From: Moringa oleifera
Lineage: Eukaryota; Streptophyta; Magnoliopsida; Brassicales; Moringaceae
Direction: 5' to 3'
Length of the DNA: 64,000 nucleotides
Assembly (NCBI GenBank): GCA_021397835.1
Contig: JAJFZO010000407.1
Span: 3,658,001 to 3,722,000, forward strand
Below are positions 1 to 11,404 of the stretch, piece by piece. The translations under genes and the position numbers were made by a program. Each line of letters begins with the position of its first letter. The stretch's first letter is position 1. The notes under the pieces were generated by a model. That model did not search any database, was not told the origin of the DNA, and was given only the letters and a program-made list of their open reading frames with translations.

Positions 1-1815
1 CTTCATAATGTGAAACAGATCGCCCTTTAACCTCAACTCGCAGATTTGGGTTAATAGACTAATCAAGATTACAACCCAAGTCTTCTTGACTCAACCAGCT
101 CCCAAAATCCAACGTCCTTACTTGTTACAACTCATGGTGACCCAAACTTTTAGCCTAACCCATATCTTTCTTAGATCAGCTAGATCCTTCTTGTTGCAAT
201 TGCTCGTCTTATTCTCGATTATCTCCTTAGAAATATTTTGATAATCCAATCCGATTCCATAACCATTTGGGTGTTTAGGCCTCCACCGAGATACAAGCTT
301 GTGACCTATATTTGAACTTCGATCAATTCAATCGTCTCCTTCGCCATATTGGATAATCCAAGTAGCCCTACCTCTTATCTTTTTCGGTACTCTAACGTTG
401 ATCACTGCCTAGCCTTTTTCATACTACTTTGTTGTGACTTATCACCTGTTGTGCTCCGGCAACCGCAACCACAAAGTGGGCAAACATTTGTACCTTGCCT
501 CATACTTTCCACTTCCTTTTGGCTTCTGTTGACTATGCCTGCCTCTTCCCTCTTCACCTCGCTCCTATTTTCCTTTCCAGCAATTCTTTTTATGTAAAAA
601 TATCTCACTTGCCTCAACCATCCAAAACCTTCACCCCCGTTCAACATATAGATAGATCTTTCCCTTCCATTTGTAATCTTGGTCAACCGCAACAACTCCC
701 CATTGATATTCAACCTAACTACTGCCAACAAAATTTTTTTCCCTCTCCTTTTACTCATCCATCTTGTTTTTCTCTCCACCACCATCAAGCTATCCATGGA
801 TAGCTAGAACCATCTCATATCTCCTTCACTCATGCATAGCGAGACCCACTTACCTCTACTTTGCTTCGTAAGTCATAAGTCTTTGTCGTATTCTCCTTCA
901 TCAAATACAAATGTTTTCCTCTCTATCCTAATGGCGTGGGGCGCCACCCATTCTCCATACACTTTCTCTCCATACATGGTAATGTGTGGTATTGGACAAT
1001 ATACTGACTACGTGTTTGCTTCAAATGAACAATGTGTATTGTCTCAAATGCTAATTTCATGGTACATTTTCCTTAAGAGATATTCAGTTATTAGTTTCCT
1101 GAAACTTCGGAACTTGTATGGTATTTTTGTTCTCTTTAGATATAGGTTATGTTCTATGCATAAATTGATATGTTTAAAAGTAGTCTATCATTTTTCTTTT
1201 TTAAACGCTTGGTCTTCTTGGATGATTATATTTGAATTGCTTTACATAAAACTGTGATATGGTTCAAACACTTCTATTAGTATACATTTCTGTCTTTCAA
1301 ATTCTGCCTGCATAAGAGTTTAGGTCTGGTTATCCTTCTCGAAATTGCCCTTGCTAATATTGTTGCATTATATTTACATCATGAAATGTTGTATGATCTA
1401 CCACCTACAGTAATTAATAGCCTAAATTGCTAGATGTGTAAATTATTTGTGTGTTTTTAAGTTGGTCTTGGTCACACAATAAAGAAGGTATCACTGTAAA
1501 GAAAACAAAAGATTTATTATTGCTCTCATTACAGAAAGTTGAGCCACTTAATGATGCTTTGTATTTTTTCTTTATCCTTCTTTTAGATATCATAGTAGAT
1601 CTATGAGCATTGATGATTTAATGAGCACTCTTGATTCCAATAACTGAAGTATAGTTTTTAGTATTGTGAATTATTTCACTTATTTCTTGGATAGATGTGG
1701 TCTTGTTCGCTCTCAAACAATTTCCTTGAGAAGGCATTGGTTTTTCTCTTCTTGACTCTAGGATGCTTCAAAACTCTGTTCATCTAAAATTGATGATTAG
1801 CTTGTCAAAATGTAG
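1..1815. other. Left-edge non-coding stretch, probably intron or upstream part of the kinesin-like gene
   Basis: I find no exon here that joins in frame to the first kinesin-like exon at 1816. The first 800 bases have higher GC than the rest and contain an open minus-strand frame described separately as a possible retroelement relic. The remainder is T-rich and looks like intron sequence. A polypyrimidine-poor but usable acceptor ends at 1815. Confidence 0.5.
402..797 (-). mobile_element. Possible retroelement-derived ORF fragment (about 131 codons)
   Basis: An ATG-initiated minus-strand frame of about 131 codons stays open in an otherwise intronic region. The stretch LRLTKITNGRERSIYML followed by NGGEGFGW resembles a module I remember from plant LINE-associated proteins of the DUF4283 type, where a basic 'L.L.+..NG' strand is followed by a Gly-Trp turn. 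No reverse transcriptase, endonuclease or target-site duplication is visible. The plus strand is also open here in two short frames that look like shadows. The match is from memory of a loosely conserved repeat family, so this could be chance. Confidence 0.3.
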
Positions 1816-4590
1816 GCGAGGAACAAGTTTGAGTCTTGTAGGGAAGAATGTGAAGTCCTGAGGGAAAGACTGGCATGTTCTGACGTAGATGCAAAGCAGG
1901 AGAAGAAGTGCAGGTTTGTTTTAGTCTTTCTTCTTTCAGCTATGCTTATGTTTTATTTGGCTTCTAACTAGATGCTGTTTTTTCAACAATATGACCTGAA
2001 TGGTGAGTGAGAAGACAGAAGTGAACTGTAGAATGATCATATTCTAATCCATGAGAAGCCCAGCATATTGCAGTTGTGTTTTGTAGACACAGGACAGTTT
2101 CTGTTCTCAAAAACAAAAAGGACTTCTCCGTAGCATCTTCTGCTATATATATATATATATATTTATTTATTCTTTTTATGGCTATTACAAGGCAGGTTTT
2201 GATAAAGACATCTTTGGCTTCTTTTATTTTATCTGTAAGCTGTTTTAAGATAATTTAGAGAACTTGACAGAACATATAATTTATAATTTGCATTCTTTCA
2301 TCAAAATACAATGTTTTGATTACTTGAAACAGAGCTGTCAAGTAAACAATGTTGACTGAAAAATATGGCTGAAGCATTGAAATACTGAGCCTAATCTGCT
2401 ACAATATAAGTGCATTGCTAGTCTAAGCAGCTGCTGCCAGCTGGTTCTGATAAGTTCCTACAGAGATATGGGCTTGCTGTCTAGTTAATGGAGACTCTTT
2501 CTACAAATTTCTGTATAGATTATACTCAGTTCTCGTCTCTCCTCCCCTCTCCCCCCCCCCCCCCTGGGAAGTAAGTTGGGGGTTCATAAATTGTTGGAAA
2601 CTTTTGAAACTGTGTTCATGTACTTGAAAGATTTAGAGGGATAACTCCTTATTATCTCCTTGTTATTCAAATGGTACTGTAAACTATCACATCTGACTGT
2701 TGCACTAGATGAAGGTAAATGTTAATATATGTTTATTATTGTATTGTTGGACCATCTCATGTGGAAAAGTGGCTTGTGTATGAAATTTACAAACTTTGAC
2801 CTGTTTCTTTAAATATTTAAACAGTCAATCCAATTTCTATTATGTGTTTCATTTAGTAGATTATTTAAAAAAAAATCTTAAAATATTCCCAACTATCTGA
2901 AGTTATCTGTTGGATATTTGAAACACATAAACCAAGAAATGGAAAATGATACATGTAAAACTATTCATGCATTCATTTTCTTATTTGGATATTTGAAATG
3001 TTATCTGAAAAAGAAACATCTTTTTTGCAGTGTGAAAAAGTCTGTCGAAATTGATCGACTCAGAAATGATCTAGAATTGACTGATGCTGTGAGCAAACAA
3101 TCTCAGGAAGTAAGTAATGTTTCTACATCTTCTCTAATTTTATGCTTATGTTAAATGTAATTTTTTACTGTATTAGCATGCATAGTTAATTGCTCTCACT
3201 TTCTTCAGGCATTGCAATCTAACTTGGACGTAGTCACTTCTGAGCTCCAGCAAGCTCAAGAGAATGTGGATATACTTAAGAATGAATTGAGTTCTCTCAA
3301 GAATGAACGAGAAAATTTGTTAGCTCACATTAGAGGGTTGGATAATAGGCCAGATTTATCAAATGAATTCCAGGTTTCCATCTCCTATGCAGTATCATCT
3401 GTCACCATTAACTTGGGAAGAAGAAATCTGAAGACAATTATCACTTCCAAGCATGCTTCTTGGCTTGATATGTATATGCCAAAGGAAAGGAAAGGAAAAC
3501 TGTCTAATATAACCAACATTAGGAGACTGAATAAAAGTTCTTTCTCATGGTATTTTTGTTTGACCCGTGACCTTTCTTTTTCCTGGTAGGCACTCAGAAG
3601 CCAACTTCTCATTGTAACAAGGGAAAGGGATAATTTAGCGAGCCAGATCAAAGAGCAGCAGAGCCATATAGATGAAGTGGAGTTTCTGAAAAAACATGGC
3701 AATGACATGGTAGGTTGATGAAAGAATTCTTTTTCTTTCCTTCATTCAGCACCTATTTTGTCTGAGAACGATCTCATACTAAAGGGAGATATTTAATGCC
3801 AGTTGTTAGAGGCTGCTAAAGTTCAAGTAGACGAACTGACTGGGAGAATTGCTGGCATGGAAGCTAAGATACACAATGTAAGTTCCCTGCATTGTGTTTT
3901 ATGGATACATGTTTCATTCATGTTAGGTCTCCCAAATCAGGGGAAATAATGCCCACTTTTGCCAGCATTTCTCGTATAATTAACAATATTGATACTTCGA
4001 TGTTTTTTCTAGTGCGGATTATTCCTAGTGGGAAATCTAGGTAGGGTTGTGTCAGCCCCTTGACTTGGACCTCCACGGTGTGACAGGTTCTCGGGTGGTT
4101 AGTTCATCTTACATTATGTGGTGGAGTGTATTACCTATTATTTGGATATACGTAGAAAGATGTATGGTCTAATGAGTCTCCAAACCCCCAAATATTCTAA
4201 AACAGTTTAACGAGACACCAGTCACAATCAAGCCTTGTGTCACTGGATGAGGTTCCATAAATGCACCCCACTTTCTGAGGATTTTGGTTCATGTTAATTT
4301 TGTTTTCTTTTTATATTGGCTCTCAATTGGCATGATTCACTGCCTCTCATATACTTAAACAGGATGAAGTAAGCAATAGCAAAGAAAAGGCAAAGCTAAA
4401 AATGCGGCTTCGAGGGACACAAGCACAGTTAGATGCCTTCCGTCATAGATACAAACAGTCCATCGATGATGTAGGTATTATGAACAGGAAGTTTGAGGAA
4501 GCCTCAGCAGAGCTTAAAGATCGGTTGGCATCGAAACATCTTGAGGTACTCAATCTTAAGAAGGAGCTTGCTGCTGTATCGGGGAAATAA
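1816..4590 (+). CDS. Kinesin-like protein, C-terminal coiled-coil part (KIN-7/CENP-E-like), 5' partial
   Basis: Six exons join in one frame: 1816-1913, 3031-3109, 3209-3373, 3590-3709, 3803-3877 and 4363-4590 (TAA at 4588-4590). Every junction is GT-AG and phases match, giving about 254 residues. The product is almost entirely charged heptad coiled coil, with segments such as LQSNLDVVTSELQQAQ. The last exon holds the block KLKMRLRGTQAQLDAFRHRY, then MNRKFEEASAELKDRLAS and EVLNLKKEL. From memory, this block sits at the C-terminal end of plant KIN-7 kinesins of the CENP-E-like, organelle-annotated group. The motor domain is not in the window. It should lie to the left, unless the gene is a truncated copy. 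The exon structure is well supported; the family name rests on the terminal block. It converges on EMG1, with 846 bp between the two stop codons. Confidence 0.65.
2551..2564 (+). repeat. C14 homopolymer in an intron
   Basis: Fourteen consecutive C follow a CT-rich tract in the first visible intron of the kinesin-like gene. The length may be inaccurate because such runs are prone to sequencing error. Confidence 0.9.
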
Positions 4591-5436
4591 AATCTTTTAT
4601 CATGAAATTTGAAGAAAATGTTGTCACCCAATTGTATTGAAATATATATCTTCTATACTTTTTCTGATGTGCATCAGATAACTATTGTAGGACAATCCAT
4701 ATTTCGCTCATAAGTTGTACTAATTAAACCCACAAGATAGTCTTCAGTTTCAGTTTCCCTGAGTTCATTTTCTGGATGCATGACCTTTTAACACTACCGC
4801 ACTCATCACCTCTACCTGAAGTTCTGAGGAGGTTTCCTTTACCTAAAATCTACAAAAAGGGTGATTGAACCAAATCTCGTGCATTGTTTTTCTTGTTTCG
4901 AATAGACTTCTGCTTTGCCATCTATATAGTGCTCGTTACAGTTCTTTATTCTCTTGAATACAAATTAAAGTTTTCTTTACCATAAGAGAAAAAGATCAGG
5001 TAAGAAGGCAAATTCCAATGGCTGTAAACTACCATGGCTATATTTTCCACCACGAGTGTGGAAAAGTTGGTTTAGAATGAAGGGCAGAGGAACACAAGCT
5101 AAGCTTTGATATGACTTTGTTGTTTCCTTGGTTCATTCCAGATTTTATTCTTCAACTTATACATATGGGATGAAAACCTCAACCCTGCTTTTCAAAAATG
5201 GCTAATGGGGGTCATTTTGATTTAATAAAAACAAAGAATCCAATTGACGCATGACAAATGTCATTAAAAAATGAACTACCAGTTTAAAGTGATACAGAAA
5301 AAGCACAGGAAAAAAATTCAACATAACCACTACAAAACTGGGAGAAAATATCTTCAAAGAACTAAGCTTGCATGTCTTTGTACACTACTGGATAAGAAAC
5401 AATACTGGATGTCTAAATAGATACAGTTAGTGGGGT
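4591..5436. other. Intergenic space between convergent genes
   Basis: This 846-bp stretch separates the stop codons of the kinesin-like gene (+) and EMG1 (-). It must hold both 3' UTRs and their polyadenylation signals. I see no further coding frame or repeat. Confidence 0.7.
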
Positions 5437-7627
5437 CTACAGTATATTCCAATTTCCTGCCAATGCCTCACAGATCCTTGAGATACAATACGCAGCACTC
5501 AGTGGATAACCAGAAACTGCATTCAAAACAGCTTATCAGAACGCCAAGATTATGCTCCAAAAGCAAAACCCTTTATGCTAAATACATGGAAGAAAAAGAA
5601 CAATGCCATCCATCTTGCCCAAATCCAACAAAGTAGAGCAAACTTCATAGCACCAAGATTACTTTCAGGGTAAAACAGCCATATAATCGAAGGGGAACGG
5701 GAGAGACACAAGTGTTTTTGTCATCCAAAAGCCTATGATCAGATGTGGAACATCTTTAATTGTCTATTTAACAAAAAGCGGACCTCAGCTTGAAAGGCAA
5801 AACTTATAACTATTGGGTGGCAACATCAAAATTTTCTGTTTTCTGCGCATGGTCAAGAAATGTACAACTTTCTATTAAATTAATTTAGCCAAAAAAATAA
5901 TTTAAGGAGAATTAACACTGAGTATAATCATGGTATTGCCTTCACTTTTAGAATATAAAACCAATACATAGTTTGTTACTTATTACGCGTAAGAGAAGCT
6001 ATCCATGACAACATTAGGATCAATGGAGGACTACAATTCAAAAGGAAAACATAATGATGCAGGAAGCACATACTGGCAATGAAATCCTCGGTATACTCTG
6101 TTTCTATTTTCCCGTGGGCCATTGCACCAACCTGGAAAAGAAGACAAAATGAAAAAGAAAGAAAAAGAAAATACAAGCATGCATGAGGTAAAAGAACAAA
6201 ATGAAAGAATGATGATAGGATCACAAAAATGAACATTTCATGAGATGGCAGATTTGAAAAAATAAAAATAACCTATTTCTGAACATACCACAAATACAAG
6301 GTCTATGTCATCATCAGTAGCAGCTAGATACTTCTGCACATGAACCAATTTTTCTGAACTATAGGAGAGACCTGATGCAAGCCAACAATTCATTTATTTT
6401 CTAGCAATGTTGCATAGCAGTGGAAAACTCATAGAATTTAGCCTCACCTATTTTGCGGGAATTGACAGGCAAATACTGTGTTACAGGGTTCTTGATCACT
6501 CGTAGGAGTTTCTCACGCTTGCCAACCGCAGTTATACTTAATTTTTGTAACAACTGCACTGCATGATTGTTTATAAGAAACAAACAGATAAATTCAAAAT
6601 TCAGAGGGAAAAAGAACGACAGGAAAGAGGGAAAGCACATGATACTCAGCATGTCACAGAAGGATTTGCCTGAAATCAGTTGGACTTACACATGATTCCA
6701 GCAAAACGCTTATATGTCCTTGGAATACGAACATGTGGTTTAACTTCAAAAAGAACACCTTTATCTGTTCTTACATACACAGCTCGCAACCTCCCAGCTT
6801 TATTAACTGGGCTATCCAGAATCATTAGTAGAGCCTGAACATATAGTGGTTGACAATCAAATCTTTTGTAGTACACTTGCTTAGGGACTTTTACGTAAAT
6901 AAATAAAGGGCATACAGTACATAAAAATATCCTTTCACATAGGTTGAGAGGTCCACAAACCTGATGAACAATATCAGGCCGATAATCAGCAGGATTTTTA
7001 TTATTCTTCCGCAAGAAATTAGCATGGTCATCCGAGTTCAATATCTGGTAACTCTGTACATCAGGAAGCAAGAAGAACCCAGAAGTAAAAACCATTAGCA
7101 AGGAACTCCAGTAAATCTCAAGGATGAAACGATTCAAATATGAAATCCCAAAAGGAAAACTTCCACACTAAGATGCACAGGAAAGTTCCTTCAACATCAC
7201 TTATTATGTAAATGCAGAGTGACAGCAAATAAAACGAAAAACCTAACCTTAATTCCACATTTATACACAAAGATATAAAGATTTCCCGTAGATACAAGGG
7301 TATACACACAAATCATGTGTAAACTAGACAGAGACACACCTTGCCAACTTTGGCAACTTCCAAAGACGCCTTCTCAAGAATAAAGGTAATCCCAGCTTTC
7401 TTGGTTTTCTGATCGCTCAGGGCAACAGGAATGCCCTCAAGTTCATTGGTTGCTGCCTCTTCCTCTTCCTTTTCCATTTCCTCACCATCTGATGTGGCTG
7501 TTGTGGCTACTTCTACCATACTTCGCTTCCCTTCCTTAACTGATTCTTCTTCTACTTCTTCCTCCCTATCATACTTCTCCTCTCTCTTCCTTCGCTTATT
7601 AACTTTTATCCCATAAGGACGCACCAT
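5437..7627 (-). CDS. EMG1: EMG1/NEP1, 18S rRNA N1-specific pseudouridine methyltransferase
   Basis: This is a SPOUT-fold, SAM-dependent methyltransferase and SSU processome factor. It methylates a hypermodified pseudouridine in 18S rRNA in the nucleolus. Seven minus-strand exons join with matching phases: 7340-7627, 6961-7053, 6690-6834, 6448-6558, 6289-6371, 6074-6131 and 5437-5516. They encode a complete 285-residue protein. The first about 75 residues are a plant-style acidic and basic extension. After that come family hallmarks in order: [80 protein letters not shown], and the C-terminal [17 protein letters not shown]. The small last exon was found by homology to the family C-terminus: it completes the split Ile codon and ends in TAG at 5437-5439. 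The ATG at 7627 is the only candidate following the acceptor at 7636. No inactivating change is seen. Confidence 0.96.
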
Positions 7628-7635
7628 TTTTCACT

Positions 7636-7882
7636 CTAAGGAAACAAAACTTCACAGGGAAAGGGAGAATGCTACAATTTTTAGTTAGAGAAAAGAACAA
7701 ACAAATGCAAAGAGAGCGTTTTTGAAATTGCGTTCAATCAGACAATAAGCAGAAAGATCCTCTATGCGGATTCGTTCGGGGAGAGAGAGAGAGAGAGAGA
7801 GATAAAAGAAAAAGGGAGGACAGAGAGAGCATACCCATTAATTCGCAGTGCAGCACTGCGTAGCACTAGGGTGTTTGCTTAC
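7636..7882 (-). other. Probable 5' UTR intron of EMG1
   Basis: On the minus strand a CAG|GTAAGC donor at 7882 and a TTTCCTTAG acceptor ending at 7636 bracket 247 bases just before the EMG1 start codon. They would leave an 8-base leader segment between acceptor and ATG. The intron would contain the GA microsatellite. This is inferred from splice-site quality only; a leader cDNA would settle it. Confidence 0.5.
7781..7802 (+). repeat. (GA)11 microsatellite
   Basis: Eleven uninterrupted GA units lie upstream of the EMG1 start codon, within the proposed leader intron. On the EMG1 sense strand this reads as CT repeats, a common feature of plant leaders and core promoters. Confidence 0.95.
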
Positions 7883-7892
7883 CTGAGAGGGC

Positions 7893-7900
7893 TAGGGTTT
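7893..7900 (-). promoter_or_regulatory. Telo-box AAACCCTA near the EMG1 transcription start
   Basis: AAACCCTA reads on the EMG1 strand about 270 bases before the ATG and 11 bases before the proposed leader-intron donor. This places it in or next to the first leader exon. Telo-boxes are enriched close to transcription starts of plant ribosomal-protein and ribosome-biogenesis genes, which fits EMG1's role. Confidence 0.55.
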
Positions 7901-9665
7901 GTGGAGAGCCGGGGTGGGCGAGCATGCAGTGTTTCATTTTTGTAATTTTCCATTATTTTTAATAAGAAAATTTGGTATTTCCTTTACTTCATAATTTTAT
8001 TTCTCTTGATATTAGTATATTTCCGACGAAAAAGCCCTTTCATCTGAAAAAAATAAAATGAAAATAAACTAGTTTACTCTGGACAAATATTGTAGAAGAA
8101 ATAAAAAGATAAATGAAAATCTTTTATATCCTCTTTTATTTGACTCATTATTATGGGCTTCTTTTAAATTAACATTTTAATCCAAAGCTCAACAAAACGG
8201 CATTTGGTCTAATGATATAATTAAAATATTATTTGATTCAATTTGATTTTTAAAATTAATTGGATGATTTTAAGTTAATATATTTTAGTTATCAAATTTT
8301 TAATTAAAATTTGTGATGGTAGATTTCTATGTCAATCAAATTTGTGATTATATCAAATCTAATCAAAATAAATATATTTTTTTTACAAAAATACAGAAAA
8401 TATATAATTAAATGTATATATGCATATGCTGCATAATTATACTTTAGATTAAATATATATTTGATTTCATTTTGACAAGGTCTTCAGTGTGCTAATTTTT
8501 TCTTTTATCAATTTGGCAATTAGATTATTGGGTTTGATTGATGAGCTGCAATACTAAGGCCCACAATTTATATCTCGTTGCTTATAAGAAATTACTGTAA
8601 GTGTTCAGTTCTATAGGTGGGAACGAATTAAAAATTTTTGAGTAAATATTATTTAAAATTTTAAATAATATATACTAATCTTTATTTAAAAATTTAAATT
8701 TTATAAATAAATTTTGATTGATAAAAAATAATTAAAATAAATTTTTTAAAAAATAAAATATTTAAATTATAATCAAATTATCATCATTAAAAATTTAAAA
8801 ATATTTTGAATACTAAAATGTTTTTTTAAAAAATATGGCAAATATTTAAAAAATCATAATAAATAACTTGTGAGTCAAAATTTATTCAAAATTAAAAGAT
8901 TAATTTTAAATGAAGCATAAATTTATTCAATTATTTTTTAAATATTTTAACAATAAAAATATATTTAATTTTTTAAATAATTTTTTACAAGATCTAATTT
9001 GATTATTTTTTATTAATTAAATTTGATTTGAAAACGTATTAAAATTTAAGATAAGAAATGAAAGGAAAATTATTATCTAATATTTTAAATGATTTTGATT
9101 CAAAATTTTATTAAAAATACAATGCTCTCGCATGTGATTTATATTTTCTTATTTTCAATCTAATAATAAAAAATTATTTTTATTTTAAAAATTAGTCTGT
9201 ATTTTTTAACAACTATCTCACCAAAATGTTGTTGAAATATTCTTTAAAATTTTTCAATGATACTTTTTGAAAAAATAATTACTAACTATAAAAATATCTA
9301 ACAAACATTTTTCTAATGAATTTTTAACAGAAAATCATTGAAATATTATCTAAAATCTTTCAATGATATTTTTTATTAAAAAATAATTAATAATTTTAAT
9401 TACTCAAATAAAAATTTCTTGATGAAACTATGTGGTTCTGAATTTAATATTTTTAATAATAAAGTATAATATATTTTAAGGAAAACCAATAAAATTCAAC
9501 AAAAAATAACATAAAACAATGAAATTTAATAAATGTTGAATTAGCCATGAATCTGCATTTATATTTTAAATAATTATTACATATACATGAATTTGATCAT
9601 AAAATAATAATTAAAATTTTGAAATTTGTGAATATAGCAGATTTACTTAAAAATAAATATGTTCA
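7901..9665. other. AT-rich intergenic DNA
   Basis: After about 50 bases that probably belong to the EMG1 promoter, this is extremely AT-rich sequence with short A and T tracts. I find no coding frame, RNA gene or clear terminal-repeat element in it. Confidence 0.6.
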
Positions 9666-10215
9666 CGCCCAAGCTTGCGATCCACGGTCTTTAAAATGCC
9701 GCATTTATCCCAGCAGTCCATTATCCAATCAACAAGAATGATTTCATCAGGAGAAGCTCGTGGGTCAATTGGCCTTCTGCCGCAAGGAAGCTCCGGGATG
9801 AACACCCCAAAGGCAAACAGATCAGTGCTTGTGTTTGCTTTCCCTGCTACGTGAGAGGTTTGAGGTCGTTTCCATGATCACGTAGTTTGGTAAGACCAGA
9901 ATTTCCCAGTCTTGCATTCATACCAATGAGCACATTGGCTGGCTTGATCTCTCTGTGAATCACAACTTGTAGCCATTGGCGGTGTAGATAAAACAACCCA
10001 GATGCCACATCTTTAATGATCTTGAATCTCTGAGTCCAGTCAAGCGTGGAATCTGGTTGGTGATAAAGGAACTTGTCAAGGCTTCCATTGGGCATGTAGT
10101 CATAAAGCAGGAGGAGTTCGAACTTGCACCGGCAACAACCCAGAAGCCGAACCAAGTTAGGATGTTTATGCCGACCAATCGTAGCGATCTCTGCTACAAA
10201 TTCTCTCAGTCCATG
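9666..10215 (-). pseudogene. L-type lectin receptor kinase, kinase-domain fragment (pseudogene)
   Basis: The minus strand encodes about 170 residues of the middle of a plant receptor kinase domain. It begins at [20 protein letters not shown] and continues with [17 protein letters not shown] and [13 protein letters not shown]. It ends near DRKLG. The closest family in memory is the L-type lectin receptor kinases. Damage is extensive. The catalytic loop reads [10 protein letters not shown] where the family has HRD. The metal-binding DFG is replaced (LGNSGLTKL). A one-base loss near 9855 puts a stop in frame before [12 protein letters not shown]. The activation-segment piece between VAG and KANTSTD, about a dozen residues including the APE region, is missing. 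The N-lobe, C-terminus, transmembrane segment and lectin domain are absent. AT-rich DNA flanks both ends. Confidence 0.88.
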
Positions 10216-11404
10216 TCTTCAAAATAAAAAATTATTAAGCCTCGAAAATATTTTTCATAAATTTGTAAAAATAATTCATGAATAAAAAATTATTTAAAAT
10301 TTCAAAATTAACTTAAGGTGAAGTATATATTTTAGATATTTTAATAATAATATTTTAATTTTTATAATTAAATTTAATTAATAAAAATAGAATATATTTT
10401 TTAAAAAACAAAAAATCGAGTTAATTTATAAGGTTATACTAAACTGTTCAAAAAATATTTAATTGAATTTAAATGAGTTCGTTCAATTTAGATTCTAATT
10501 GAATTTATATTTAGACTTAGACCTATTTTCTCTATCTAAATCTATTTATGTAATTGTATTGATATATTAAATTTTTTATTTAAAATTTGATTATATCAAA
10601 ATTTTAATTTGAATTTAATTTTCAAATTTAAATTTAAATTTCAAATATTTATTATTAAGTTTTATTAAATTTTTTTAATTAGTAAAAAATTATTTTTTAG
10701 TTTATTTTAAAATTTAATTATATTAAATAAATAAATATATATATTAACATATATGGTACACTTATCTTATTAACATCTACAATATATATATATATATATA
10801 AATATAATAGATGAATTTAAATAAGATAAAAATAATTTTAAATAAATGGATAAAAAATAAATTTAGCTTCATCCCTTTCTTATTATTTATGGTCTCATTA
10901 TTTGAAATCTCACCTTCTTCACTATATAATACGGTGCTTGGGCCCCTTAACTGGGGGAGGCCCAAATGAAAGGCCTCGATTGATGTAAGGGGAGGTCCAA
11001 AATTGAATAAACGGGAACGAACAGGCGGAGAAGGGAAGGGCAAGCCCGGCCGACGAAGTCTTCTTCTTCCTTCATTAGGGCCAGCTGTTAGCTGCAAGTG
11101 TGTACTTTCCTCAGTTTTCTTCTTCAGTACAACAGCTTCTGCAACTTGGAGACGAAGTCACAGTGCAAAAGACTAGAAGAATACATATTGTATCGACTAG
11201 GTATAATGGAAAGAACTGAATATCCTTCACGTGTACCGTTTTCTTCATAGTTCGCCTCCATTACTGTGGGGTGCTGCTGTTGCAAACATCGTCTAAGGTC
11301 TGCGACTTATTTTAATATTTTTCGGGGCCTTCTCTGTATTTCTGTATCACTTGCCCTTGAGGCGATTCAATAAATAGGCAAACAAGAAGTAAAGGCCAAG
11401 GAAA
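10216..11404. other. Intergenic region and NOL10 promoter/leader
   Basis: The left two-thirds is AT-rich without coding signal and includes a (TA)n tract near 10783-10800. From about 10920 GC content rises, and the sequence carries a TATA-like string (10923-10930), two site II elements and a GA-rich patch, consistent with the NOL10 promoter and 5' leader. A long minus-strand frame here has no recognisable product. Confidence 0.5.
10939..10964 (+). promoter_or_regulatory. Pair of site II elements (TGGGCC at 10939 and GGCCCA at 10959)
   Basis: Two copies of the site II core, in opposite orientation and 20 bases apart, lie about 450 bases before the NOL10 start codon. Site II motifs bind TCP factors and are typical of plant ribosome-biogenesis and cell-growth promoters. 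Distance to the real transcription start is unknown. Confidence 0.4.

Noticed and set aside
832..1257. A 141-codon plus-strand ATG frame near the left edge
   Set aside because: Phe/Leu/Tyr-rich translation typical of T-rich intron sequence; no family motif.
10777..11097. A 106-codon minus-strand frame upstream of NOL10
   Set aside because: It covers the NOL10 promoter, ends in a (TA)n-encoded Tyr-Ile run and has no recognisable domain.
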